From the NCBI GenBank assembly GCA_002418185.1, contig DIDN01000058.1, positions 1 through 6,287 on the forward strand: 6,287 bases of DNA, given 5' to 3'. Each line of letters opens with the position of its first letter. The first letter of the stretch is position 1. Below, one piece after another: positions 1-6,210 of this stretch. This DNA is from Deltaproteobacteria bacterium UBA5799. Its GTDB lineage: Bacteria; Desulfobacterota; GWC2-55-46. The notes below the pieces were generated by a model that was given only the letters and a program-made list of their open reading frames with translations, was not told the origin of the DNA and searched no databases. A program made the translations under genes and the position numbers.

Positions 1-1
1 G

Positions 2-190
2 GGAGGCTCTCCGAGCGCATACCCGGTGCCAACGAGGCTTGAGGACGAGAGGCCTACCCAGCACATCACCATCCAGATATACAACCCGCTCTCAGAGCAG
101 AACTGGCAGAAGATAATAGAGGACAACATAATCCCGGCCATGCGGGACGCGGGCGAAAGGAATATATCTCTCAGCATGAGGACCATGTAG
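2..190 (+). CDS. Probable phage tail tape-measure protein, C-terminal fragment
   Basis: An open frame enters from the left edge and stops at TAG 188-190, giving the last 62 residues of a longer protein. The segment HITIQIYNPLSEQNWQKI, followed by an acidic/amide stretch and IIPAMRDAGERN, resembles the short beta-strand plus amphipathic helix that often closes tail tape-measure proteins of siphoviruses; this is recognition from memory of the family, not a search. Tape-measure proteins set tail length, fill the tail tube and help DNA enter the cell. The position fits: in siphovirus late operons the tape-measure gene directly precedes the distal-tail and hub genes, as it does here, with the next ATG 12 nt downstream. 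The body of the protein lies outside the window, so coiled coils, membrane segments and any lytic domain cannot be judged. Another long tail protein cannot be excluded. Confidence 0.6.
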   Translation, partial: GGSPSAYPVPTRLEDERPTQHITIQIYNPLSEQNWQKIIEDNIIPAMRDAGERNISLSMRTM

Positions 191-202
191 GCAAGGAGAA
201 AA

Positions 203-976
203 ATGGCTGGCTGGGCAAAAATAAAATTCTTCTGGAAGAGCATGCTGGAACGGGAGGGGTCGGTCCTGATCGCGAGTTCCACGTTTCCCGGGTTCGATGT
301 CGCTTGCATATCGAACATGATGGAGACGAACTTGTGGGTTGCAGCAGATGCCGCCGGGCCGCATTACATATCATACGACGCAGGCGAGGGGAATTCGGAC
401 GGGGCCGATTACCTTGCCGTATCCGGCCATAACCTCTCGACCACAGGGGCCAGCGTCTCGCTCCAGTTTTCGTCCGACGGAGAGGACTACGCGGACGCCC
501 TGGTCCCTTTCACGCCCTCCTCGGACAGGTCGTTCGTGAAGGAATTCACGAACCCCGGGGACTTCAGGTTCTGGAGACTCGTGATAGAGGGCGCGACAGC
601 GGCCCCCCGCATCGCTATATCCGCCTGGGGGACCGGGACCGAGCTCGATTACGCCACGTCGTCATTCGACCCGCACGAGGAGGAGACAAGGGCGAGCGTC
701 AATTTAAGCCAGGGGGGATACCTGGCCGGTGCGCATTCGCATTATATCGAAAGGGCGATGTCGCTCCGGTTCGACGACGCCGACCCTGCCCTGTACGAAA
801 AGATAGCAGAATGGCGCGATTCGAGCGGGCTCAGGAATTTCTTCGTAATGTGGGAACCCTCCGGGCACCCTGAGGAGGTATTCCTTATGAGGCCCGAGCC
901 GAGGTTCTCGAACCCCCTGAAACACGGTGGGAGCCGAAGGGACGTGACCCTGAACCTCATCGGAAGAAAGGAATAA
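203..976 (+). CDS. Phage tail structural protein, distal-tail-like, with N-terminal beta-sandwich
   Basis: A 257-residue protein whose ATG follows AAGGAG (193-198) by 4 nt. Residues about 66-145 look like a discoidin/galactose-binding type beta-sandwich: DYLAVSGHNLSTTGASVSLQ, then a strand ending FRFWRLVIEG, then the closing strand IAISAWGTGTEL. Residues about 150-257 resemble the second part of distal-tail-like proteins, with NLSQGGYLAG (168-177), the hydrophobic FFVMWEPSGHPEEVF (213-227) and a basic tail ending in LIGRKE. The pattern of a sandwich reading 'AVSGHNL..G' followed by a 'PEEV' domain is familiar from tail genes just downstream of tape-measure genes. Its probable role is joining the tail tube end to the hub or tailspike, with the sandwich perhaps binding sugar. 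No signal peptide or catalytic motif is visible. The family role is inferred from context and motif style; a minor tail protein with only a carbohydrate-binding role is the main alternative. Confidence 0.65.
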   Translation: MAGWAKIKFFWKSMLEREGSVLIASSTFPGFDVACISNMMETNLWVAADAAGPHYISYDAGEGNSDGADYLAVSGHNLSTTGASVSLQFSSDGEDYADALVPFTPSSDRSFVKEFTNPGDFRFWRLVIEGATAAPRIAISAWGTGTELDYATSSFDPHEEETRASVNLSQGGYLAGAHSHYIERAMSLRFDDADPALYEKIAEWRDSSGLRNFFVMWEPSGHPEEVFLMRPEPRFSNPLKHGGSRRDVTLNLIGRKE

Positions 977-985
977 GGAGCGGCA

Positions 986-2803
986 ATGACAGACCATCGT
1001 GTCATGTATAACGAGGAAATGGTGGGGGCCGGACACCCTGCCAAGGCAGACACGCTCAACAGGCTGGCCCTTGTCGAGCACAATCCGGACGGGACGCACA
1101 AGGACATAAACGCGGGTGACCTCATAACCAAGGGCCCCTGGGCCGATGTGAGGGCTTTCGGGGCGGCTGACGATGGCACTACCGACGATTCCGAGGCCAT
1201 ACAGGACGCCATAGACCATATCGAGAGCCTCGGCGGCGGGACGGTTCTCTTGGGGCACAACCACGGCATATCAAGCTCTATCGTCATTCCCGTGGGCGTG
1301 GACGTGATAGGGCATGGCCGTGGGACGGTTCTCTCGATTCTGCCGGGCGCTTCCCTTACGGGCGACTTCGCCATGCTCGTAAACAGCACTGACGGCTCGG
1401 GGTGGACGACTCCCTTTGCGGCTGCCCCCTGCAACCGAATCGGGAATTTCAAGATAAAGAACGACAACCATGCGACCGTCACCTGCCGGGGCATATTCGT
1501 GGCCTCGGGCGCTGAGATATTCGATATAAGGGCCGATAACCTTCACCAGACCATAAAGACGACCTCCCAATACCTCGACCTCCTGACCATAAGGAGGGTG
1601 GCCTGTAACTATGCCCGTGGAAGCGACTACCAGGTCGAGATTGCGAACCTCGGGGACGCACTCGACGTATCGCAGATGATTTTCATAGACTCGACCGGAG
1701 AGGGGCCGGAGGCCTACGGCATCTATATCAAGGGGTGTCTAAGCGGGCAGCTCCGGAACATCATCGGAGGCTATCACAAGGTAGAGAACAGCCTAAGCGT
1801 ACTCTGCACAGGCTGGCACAACGAGGCCCAGGACGTGGCGCAGCTTACTATCGAGAACAGCTCGGTTATCATCGACGGCGCGTATCTGTGGGTCGGGGAC
1901 GTGCCTCGGATTAAGCTCCTGTCCACGGTAGACCATCAGCATACGGTTTCCCTGCGGAACGTGAATTTCATAGTCAGGCATGACGAGATGCCGGATTCCT
2001 ATGACCAGTACGACCTCCAGACCCATCCCAACTACCTCGTTACGGTCGAGAACTCCGGGAAGCTCGCAACGGACAGGGGGAACATTGCCATTTCCGACGT
2101 GGGTGGGATGCTCGTTAAGGACAGCGGCGGGAGTGCGATTTCCACGTGGAACAATTACTCGCACCTTCTGAGCAAGCGCGGCGTAATCGGGTACAGGGAA
2201 ACCCCTGAGCTTGACCATGCCCTCGACTGCGGGAGCGGGGCCGTAGCCGCCGCCATAAACGGCCTTGAAACCAATTCGACGGTCACGTGGGGCGAGGCGA
2301 GCGACACCTATTACTATAACGTACAGCTTATTTACGACCCCGTGAGGATGGTAGGAATGGACAACTCCGGGAGCGAAGGAAGCCTTGCCCTTACGAATGA
2401 AGGGGACGGCGCGTTAATGACGGTCGGCTTCGGGAGCAGGAAGCAGAATGCCATTTTGAGGGTTTACAGGGGCACGACTACCGACACCTATGACAAGTAT
2501 GTCGATATTCCCCTCTTGGCCACGGAGCATCTTTATGACGATGGAACCTATGTCAACGGGTATCCGTGGCAGGCGCGGAGCGCGGGAACGGTCGATACCC
2601 TCTTTGCCGACCCTGTGTCAATGAAGTGGGCCGGGGCCTTGCTTGAGATGCGGGGCGCGGCCTCAGACCCCACGGCAGGGACGTGGAAGGCCGCTGATAT
2701 TATCTACGCCGGAGCGCCTGCGGCAGAGGGCAAGGTGGGAAGGATTTGCGTAACCGCCGGAACCCCCGGGACGTGGAAGACATGGGGAGCGATAGACGCC
2801 TGA
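986..2803 (+). CDS. Phage tailspike with pectate-lyase-type beta-helix
   Basis: A 605-residue protein. AAGGAG (975-980), overlapping the previous stop, sits 5 nt before the ATG. Residues 1-40 form an adaptor-like segment (EEMVGAGHPAKADTLNRL, then VEHNPDGTHKD) of a kind seen at the N-termini of many phage fibres. Residues 55-89 carry the hallmark entry to the Pectate_lyase_3/tailspike fold, VRAFGAADDGTTDDSEAIQ followed by an aliphatic helix and GGGTVLL. About 95-400 then shows the short alternating strands and turns expected of a right-handed beta-helix. Residues about 410-605 form a separate C-terminal region closing with GKVGRICVTAGTPGTWKTWG (582-601), a motif common at fibre C-termini. The likely role is a homotrimeric receptor-binding spike that recognises, and may cleave, a surface polysaccharide. 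Catalytic residues cannot be assigned because they are often at subunit interfaces. No chaperone gene follows. Placement between the distal-tail-like and hub-like genes, rather than after them, is unusual. Confidence 0.85.
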   Translation: MTDHRVMYNEEMVGAGHPAKADTLNRLALVEHNPDGTHKDINAGDLITKGPWADVRAFGAADDGTTDDSEAIQDAIDHIESLGGGTVLLGHNHGISSSIVIPVGVDVIGHGRGTVLSILPGASLTGDFAMLVNSTDGSGWTTPFAAAPCNRIGNFKIKNDNHATVTCRGIFVASGAEIFDIRADNLHQTIKTTSQYLDLLTIRRVACNYARGSDYQVEIANLGDALDVSQMIFIDSTGEGPEAYGIYIKGCLSGQLRNIIGGYHKVENSLSVLCTGWHNEAQDVAQLTIENSSVIIDGAYLWVGDVPRIKLLSTVDHQHTVSLRNVNFIVRHDEMPDSYDQYDLQTHPNYLVTVENSGKLATDRGNIAISDVGGMLVKDSGGSAISTWNNYSHLLSKRGVIGYRETPELDHALDCGSGAVAAAINGLETNSTVTWGEASDTYYYNVQLIYDPVRMVGMDNSGSEGSLALTNEGDGALMTVGFGSRKQNAILRVYRGTTTDTYDKYVDIPLLATEHLYDDGTYVNGYPWQARSAGTVDTLFADPVSMKWAGALLEMRGAASDPTAGTWKAADIIYAGAPAAEGKVGRICVTAGTPGTWKTWGAIDA

Positions 2804-2854
2804 TCAATGGAAGAATGCAATTAAGGGCCGGGAGACTCCGGCAGAGGGGTATGC
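2804..2854. other. 51-nt intergenic spacer with small hairpin
   Basis: This is the only loose junction among the phage genes; the others are 2-12 nt. It contains a GC-rich hairpin at 2827-2842 (GCCGG/CCGGC plus a G-T pair, loop AGAC) with no following T run, so it is not a convincing intrinsic terminator. A purine-rich GAGGGG (2844-2849) lies 5 nt before the hub ATG at 2855 and is the only plausible ribosome-binding site; it partly abuts the hairpin. A six-codon frame at 2807-2824 has no ribosome-binding site and is not called as a gene. The spacer marks the 3' boundary of the tailspike module and may be an old recombination joint (inference). Confidence 0.5.
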
Positions 2855-4573
2855 ATGGCGGTCAGTCTGACCAAGAGATTCATGTACGAGCTTGGGAAAG
2901 GAGTCAATTCGCCCAATGTCGTCGTGGAGCTCGAACTCGACGGCGGCACGGTCCGCTTCGGCTATCACGGGATGAACGGGCTCCCGATAGTCCGGTTCCA
3001 GGCTGACGGGCGGTACGCCGCCGACGGGAGCGCTTTTGCGGCCGGAAGCGACGAGCTTCCGGGAGTGATCCCGGCGCTCAAGGCCGTCTCGTCACTGCAG
3101 AACAGGCTCGACCCCAAGGCAGGATACTCGACGAGGGGGCAGCTTACGGCGGTCATATCCGGAAGGGAGAACTTCACGCACTTCGTTTCGGGGCAATTCC
3201 TGAAGAACAGGCGCGCAGTCAGGAAAGACGGGTTCCTGGCGCCCGGGTTCAGCTACCCGGATTACGCGGCGACTTTTACCGGGAAGATCATAGACTGGTC
3301 GAGGCGAGGCGACGAGCTTACAATTGTCATGGCGGACGACTTGAAGAGCGCTTCGGCGAAGATACCCGTCGAGAGCGAATCGGGGACCGAGTCGATAGAT
3401 TACACTGGGATGAACCCGGTCGACATAATGACAGACATCCTCGTGAACAGGCTAGATATAGACCCGTCCTTCATAGACATCGAAGGCTTTGAGCGGGAAC
3501 GGGATATGTGGCTGGCCGGGTGGCGCTTCGAGAGAGTGCTTGCGGAACCCAAGGAGGCGAACCATTACCTGAACGAACTGCAGGCCGAGACCAATTCGTT
3601 CATAGTCCACGACGGCGAAAAGGTCTCGCTCAAGGTCTTTGCCCCGCCCGCGCCCTGGCTGGAGGTGGAGGAATGGACCGACAGGACGATACTGGAAGGC
3701 TCTTTCAGCCTTAAGAGCGGCTCAAAGGAGAGCTTCTACAACCGCATAGTGGTCTATTTCGACTACGACGAGTCAGGAGGGGACAAGGAGGAGAATTTCG
3801 AGTCGGCGGTAATCTCGGTGGACGCGGCCTCGCAGGACCGGTCCGAGTGGAACGAGGTAAGCACCAAGGTGATAAAGAGCAGGTGGATGCGCTCGCTCGC
3901 CTTCTCACAAACCGAAGGGATAAGCGGGATTGGTATCTACCATATATCAAAAGGCAACGGGGCCGGAGAAGGGACGCTCTTTTACGACGGCGACGCTATG
4001 ACCCTGGCGTGGAGGGCGCCGGGAGGGCTTTTCGGAGAGACGGTAAGGCTCTCTCAAGACGGCAAGTACCAGGTCTTCGACGCCGACAGGAACAGGTACA
4101 TACGGGTGATAGCAGCAATCTCGGACCTGCCGTATTCCGACGCGAGCGGTCCGGTCCTGATAAGCGCCGGAAAAGGTGAGACACATGCAGCGGCACTCGC
4201 CCAGAAGCTCCTGAACAGGTTCCGCGATCCAGTAGCCGCGGCGAGCTTCGATATCGACATGAACAGCGTTGCTTTCATGGACCGGTTCATAAAACCCTCG
4301 GACCTTAAAGACTGCACGACAAATGAAGCCTGCGGCATGGGTATGCAGGGCTGGGTAAGGAACAGGCTGATGCTTACGAGCGTGAGGCCGGATTTTTCCA
4401 CGCACAAGGTCTCCATCGAGGCCGTTGAGACCAAGATGCACAGGAGATACGCCTTCATAGCCGGACCAGGCCGGCCCGATTACGGATCAGCCTCGGCTGA
4501 AGAGAAGGCGTACGGCTTTGTGGGCGGGACGGGCAATTCGACAGGCGGCGAGGACGGATATTATATATGGTAG
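2855..4573 (+). CDS. Probable phage tail hub / baseplate protein
   Basis: A 572-residue protein. The opening KRFMYELGKGVNSPNVVVEL (7-26) is a beta-rich start of the kind seen in tail hub proteins. The centre (about 185-265) has PVDIMTDILVNRLDID and then HYLNELQAETNSFIVHDGEK, typical of a hub domain in which a helical insert precedes 'F.V.DGE.V.L' strands. Near the end, LAQKLLNRFRDPVAAASFDI (448-467) and VRPDFSTHKVSIEAVE (510-525) match the usual closing of tail-hub rings. The tail RYAFIAGPGRPDY, followed by AEEKAYGF and GEDGYYIW, is a recurring C-terminus among tail proteins. The probable role is forming the central hub at the tail tip that opens on binding and to which spike and fibres attach. 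No lysozyme, NlpC/P60 or other peptidoglycan hydrolase motif is visible. The ATG at 2851 is out of frame, so 2855 is used. The family is inferred from shape and context; the exact Pfam assignment is not claimed. Confidence 0.65.
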   Translation: MAVSLTKRFMYELGKGVNSPNVVVELELDGGTVRFGYHGMNGLPIVRFQADGRYAADGSAFAAGSDELPGVIPALKAVSSLQNRLDPKAGYSTRGQLTAVISGRENFTHFVSGQFLKNRRAVRKDGFLAPGFSYPDYAATFTGKIIDWSRRGDELTIVMADDLKSASAKIPVESESGTESIDYTGMNPVDIMTDILVNRLDIDPSFIDIEGFERERDMWLAGWRFERVLAEPKEANHYLNELQAETNSFIVHDGEKVSLKVFAPPAPWLEVEEWTDRTILEGSFSLKSGSKESFYNRIVVYFDYDESGGDKEENFESAVISVDAASQDRSEWNEVSTKVIKSRWMRSLAFSQTEGISGIGIYHISKGNGAGEGTLFYDGDAMTLAWRAPGGLFGETVRLSQDGKYQVFDADRNRYIRVIAAISDLPYSDASGPVLISAGKGETHAAALAQKLLNRFRDPVAAASFDIDMNSVAFMDRFIKPSDLKDCTTNEACGMGMQGWVRNRLMLTSVRPDFSTHKVSIEAVETKMHRRYAFIAGPGRPDYGSASAEEKAYGFVGGTGNSTGGEDGYYIW

Positions 4574-4582
4574 GGAGGCGAC

Positions 4583-5032
4583 ATGGCGGACCCGACGTAT
4601 GAATGGAGCGAGATAACCGAGGCGCAGACCGACGCCGAAAGTCCCATCGATACGGCCCTAATGGAGGGTATAAGAAGGAACCTTGTCCATCTCAAGGAGT
4701 GGCTGGGAGAAAGCTTCACCCCGGCAATGGACCACGACCATGACGGGATAAACAGCAAGAGCGTTCTGCTCGCCGATTCGGCAGTTACCGTGGCAAAGCT
4801 GAATCTCATGCGGGGCAGCTTTACGGCAGCGAGCGGCGGAGATTTCTACATAAGCATAAGCAGGTACTCCCATGTGCCGAGCCTTACCAAGCTCGGCTCA
4901 GTGTACTACGTCCGGCTGTTGCTTCAGACGGACATCCATGCCGCGGCTTCGGATATGCACGAAGTGCTTGTGAGCGCGCCGTCCGGCAACGGCGAGACAT
5001 TTCAGGTGTTCTGGGACTATCACGCAGGTTAA
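4583..5032 (+). CDS. Small phage fibre-like structural protein with HDHDG motif
   Basis: A 149-residue protein whose ATG follows GGAGG (4575-4579) by 3 nt, 9 nt after the hub stop. Residues 7-40 (EWSEITEAQTDAESPID, then MEGIRRNLVHLKEWLG) resemble the helical N-terminal part of small tail or neck-appendage proteins. Residues 50-59, DHDHDGINSK, are the 'HxHDGxNS' motif found at the base of many phage fibres, and LADSAVTVAKLN follows as in fibre repeats. The second half (about 76-149) is beta-rich, with no recognisable enzyme motif, signal peptide or membrane segment. It is probably a short fibre or tail-tip accessory subunit attached to the hub encoded just upstream. Metal binding by H51/H53 is possible by analogy with HxH sites in other phage fibres, but that is inference only. 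Confidence 0.6.
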   Translation: MADPTYEWSEITEAQTDAESPIDTALMEGIRRNLVHLKEWLGESFTPAMDHDHDGINSKSVLLADSAVTVAKLNLMRGSFTAASGGDFYISISRYSHVPSLTKLGSVYYVRLLLQTDIHAAASDMHEVLVSAPSGNGETFQVFWDYHAG

Positions 5033-5040
5033 GGAGGTGA
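5030..5040 (+). promoter_or_regulatory. Exceptionally complete Shine-Dalgarno site overlapping a stop codon
   Basis: TAAGGAGGTGA matches the full complement of the 16S rRNA 3' tail. It starts with the TAA stop of the upstream gene (5030-5032) and places the AGGAGG core 7 nt before the ATG at 5045. This fixes the start of the downstream 108-residue gene and predicts strong, probably coupled, translation. Confidence 0.85.
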
Positions 5041-5044
5041 CCAC

Positions 5045-5371
5045 ATGTATTCAGAGGTGCTCCATGACGATTCCGGCAATATCAAGGCATGCTACTGCGC
5101 AGACACCCTGCCGCTGGGGGCAAACGCGCCCATGTTCAGGTTTTCCGGGGTGCCCGACGGGCTTACCCACGCAAGGCTCAACATAGACACGCTAACGGCA
5201 ATGGAGATAGAGTCCGGGTGCGGGACAAGGGCCGAACTCGACGAGAGCGGCAACCCTGTGCTTGTGAGCGTGGACAGGACCATGTACATAATGGAGAACT
5301 TCGTCGTGGACCTCGATACGGAACTCGTGCAGGTGGGCCTGGTCCTCAGGGGCATAAAGAAAAAGGTGTAG
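5045..5371 (+). CDS. Small phage protein of unknown function
   Basis: A 108-residue protein that I do not recognise. Its start is fixed by the full-length Shine-Dalgarno site just upstream. It is mostly polar and beta-prone, with no signal peptide, no membrane segment and no catalytic motif. Visible points are two close cysteines (KACYCAD, C16 and C18) with a third at C59, an acidic middle (residues 65-70 region, ELDESGNP), and a basic C-terminus, GIKKKV. Its place between the fibre-like protein and the putative holin, with only 2 nt to the next ATG, suggests a tail-tip accessory or fibre-assembly protein. The strong ribosome-binding site argues for a product needed in quantity, such as a structural subunit. 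Both ideas are inference from position. Confidence 0.6.
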   Translation: MYSEVLHDDSGNIKACYCADTLPLGANAPMFRFSGVPDGLTHARLNIDTLTAMEIESGCGTRAELDESGNPVLVSVDRTMYIMENFVVDLDTELVQVGLVLRGIKKKV

Positions 5372-5373
5372 AC

Positions 5374-5607
5374 ATGGACGCTCAAGACAGGATGGCGGCG
5401 GAGCAGATGGCTGAAATGATAGCAGAGAAGCTCTCGTCGAATTTCGGGGCCTGCGCCTTCACGCCTTCGGAGCAGGAGGCGGTAAAAGACCTTTTAAGGA
5501 CCAAGAGGAACGCGGTAAGGGCATTCCTCTGGATATGCGGCGCGGTCGTGCTCTGGATCATAAAGGATATATACGCTTATTTCGCAGGGCACCTTACGCT
5601 CAGATAG
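5374..5607 (+). CDS. Small single-TM protein, putative holin
   Basis: A 77-residue protein starting at ATG 5374, 2 nt after the previous stop, behind a modest AAGGTG (5363-5368). Later in-frame ATGs at codons 7, 12 and 15 are possible alternative starts. Residues 1-45 are soluble and partly amphipathic, with an acidic/Met-rich helix (about 6-20) and the basic cluster RTKR (42-45). Residues about 50-70, AFLWICGAVVLWIIKDIYAY, form one hydrophobic membrane segment, and the tail is short. A charged helix, a basic patch and one late membrane segment fit several small phage membrane proteins next to lysis genes. The endolysin immediately downstream lacks a signal peptide, so a pore-forming partner is required, and this gene is the only candidate in the window. 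The holin role is inferred from position and topology; a membrane anchor or antiholin is possible. No spanin pair accompanies it. Confidence 0.6.
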   Translation: MDAQDRMAAEQMAEMIAEKLSSNFGACAFTPSEQEAVKDLLRTKRNAVRAFLWICGAVVLWIIKDIYAYFAGHLTLR

Positions 5608-5619
5608 GAGGCAGGGCCG

Positions 5620-5979
5620 ATGGGGCTTTCAGAGCGGCAGAGGCGGTTTACGGCCCGGGTGGCCGAGCTTGTAAGGTTCGCTTTCTCGAACGGGCTTGAG
5701 CTCACTTTCGGAGAGGCATACAGGACGGAAGAGCAGCAGAGGCTCCATCTTCAGTCTGGCAAGACCAGGACCATGGCCTCGCCGCACAGGGACAGGCTCG
5801 CGGTGGACCTCAACCTTTTCATAGGGGGAAAATATGTGACGGACGGGGAGGCTTACAGGCCGCTTGGAGAGAAATGGGAGGCTTTGGGCGGGAAATGGGG
5901 AGGCAGATTCGGTTTGAGACCACATGAATACGGGACAAAGGTCGGCTGGGACGCAAACCATTTCGAGTTTAAGGCTTAG
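5620..5979 (+). CDS. M15-family endolysin (L-alanyl-D-glutamate type peptidase)
   Basis: A 119-residue protein with AGGAGG (5606-5611) 8 nt before the ATG. It has the full core of the VanY/M15 zinc peptidases: GEAYRTEEQQ (31-40) with the conserved Arg35, SPHRDRLAVDLNLF (54-67) giving zinc ligands H56 and D63, the WGGRFG segment (93-98), and WDANHFEF (110-117) giving the third ligand H114 with D111 three residues before it as probable catalytic acid/base. This D-x-x-H spacing matches the T5-type L-alanyl-D-glutamate endopeptidase. The likely action is cutting the peptide stem of peptidoglycan at the end of infection. There is no signal peptide, membrane segment or cell-wall-binding domain, which is normal for single-domain endolysins of Gram-negative hosts and implies release by a holin. 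It lies 12 nt after the putative holin gene. The cleavage bond is inferred from the family; D-Ala-D-Ala carboxypeptidase activity is the alternative. Confidence 0.9.
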   Translation: MGLSERQRRFTARVAELVRFAFSNGLELTFGEAYRTEEQQRLHLQSGKTRTMASPHRDRLAVDLNLFIGGKYVTDGEAYRPLGEKWEALGGKWGGRFGLRPHEYGTKVGWDANHFEFKA

Positions 5980-6128
5980 CTGCCGGACACCGTTTCTAAT
6001 TGACAGCCAATATGCGCGAACTTATACTTATAGAAAGGTTACGGGCCCGAGGCCCAAGCCGCTACGGGTTTCATTATCCGGCGTTATTCGGGCATTCAGG
6101 GGCTTTCGCCCATTAAACCAGGCCGTTT
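5980..6128. other. Intergenic region: likely phage/host boundary
   Basis: This 149-nt region holds no convincing gene. It separates the last phage lysis gene from a housekeeping-type gene and contains a sigma70-like promoter (6000-6028) and a GC-rich leader with two short hairpins: GGGCC/GGCCC with loop CGA at 6043-6055, and GGGC/GCCC with loop TTTC at 6100-6111. No T-rich terminator follows the endolysin stop and no tRNA-like fold was recognised. If the phage is integrated, an attachment site should lie here, but it cannot be identified without the other end of the prophage. Confidence 0.5.
6000..6028 (+). promoter_or_regulatory. Near-consensus sigma70 promoter
   Basis: The -35 box TTGACA (6000-6005, perfect) and the -10 box TATACT (6023-6028, five of six) are separated by exactly 17 bp. 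Transcription would begin near 6035 and give a leader of roughly 95 nt before the DUF2905 start at 6129. It is the only strong promoter I can see between the late operon and the flanking gene, which suggests that gene is expressed independently of the phage. Confidence 0.7.
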
Positions 6129-6210
6129 ATGCCAGGAGTCGGCAAGACCTTAATCATAATAGGGATAATCATTCTTGTTATCGGGCTCTTCGTTTCTTTT
6201 GGCCCGAGGA

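Noticed and set aside
742..1494. Long minus-strand open frames opposite the 203-976 and 986-2803 genes (also 704-1264, 1271-1570 and 1793-2218)
   Set aside because: They lie opposite strongly supported + strand genes, have Arg/Pro/Ser-rich low-information composition typical of GC-rich antisense frames, and show no recognisable domain.
2807..2824. Six-codon frame in the spacer before the hub gene
   Set aside because: It has no ribosome-binding site and is too short to support as a gene or leader peptide.
3947..4458. Minus-strand frames opposite the hub gene
   Set aside because: They are shadows of the hub coding sequence without domains; the + strand protein has coherent tail-hub motifs.
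5089..5373. Upstream extension of the putative holin frame
   Set aside because: This part overlaps the 108-residue gene in another frame and is Arg-rich nonsense. The compact product starting at 5374 has the sensible topology and gene spacing.
6041..6128. Possible tRNA or tmRNA end serving as an attachment site
   Set aside because: No T-arm consensus, anticodon arm or acceptor pairing could be found; the short hairpins do not form a cloverleaf.
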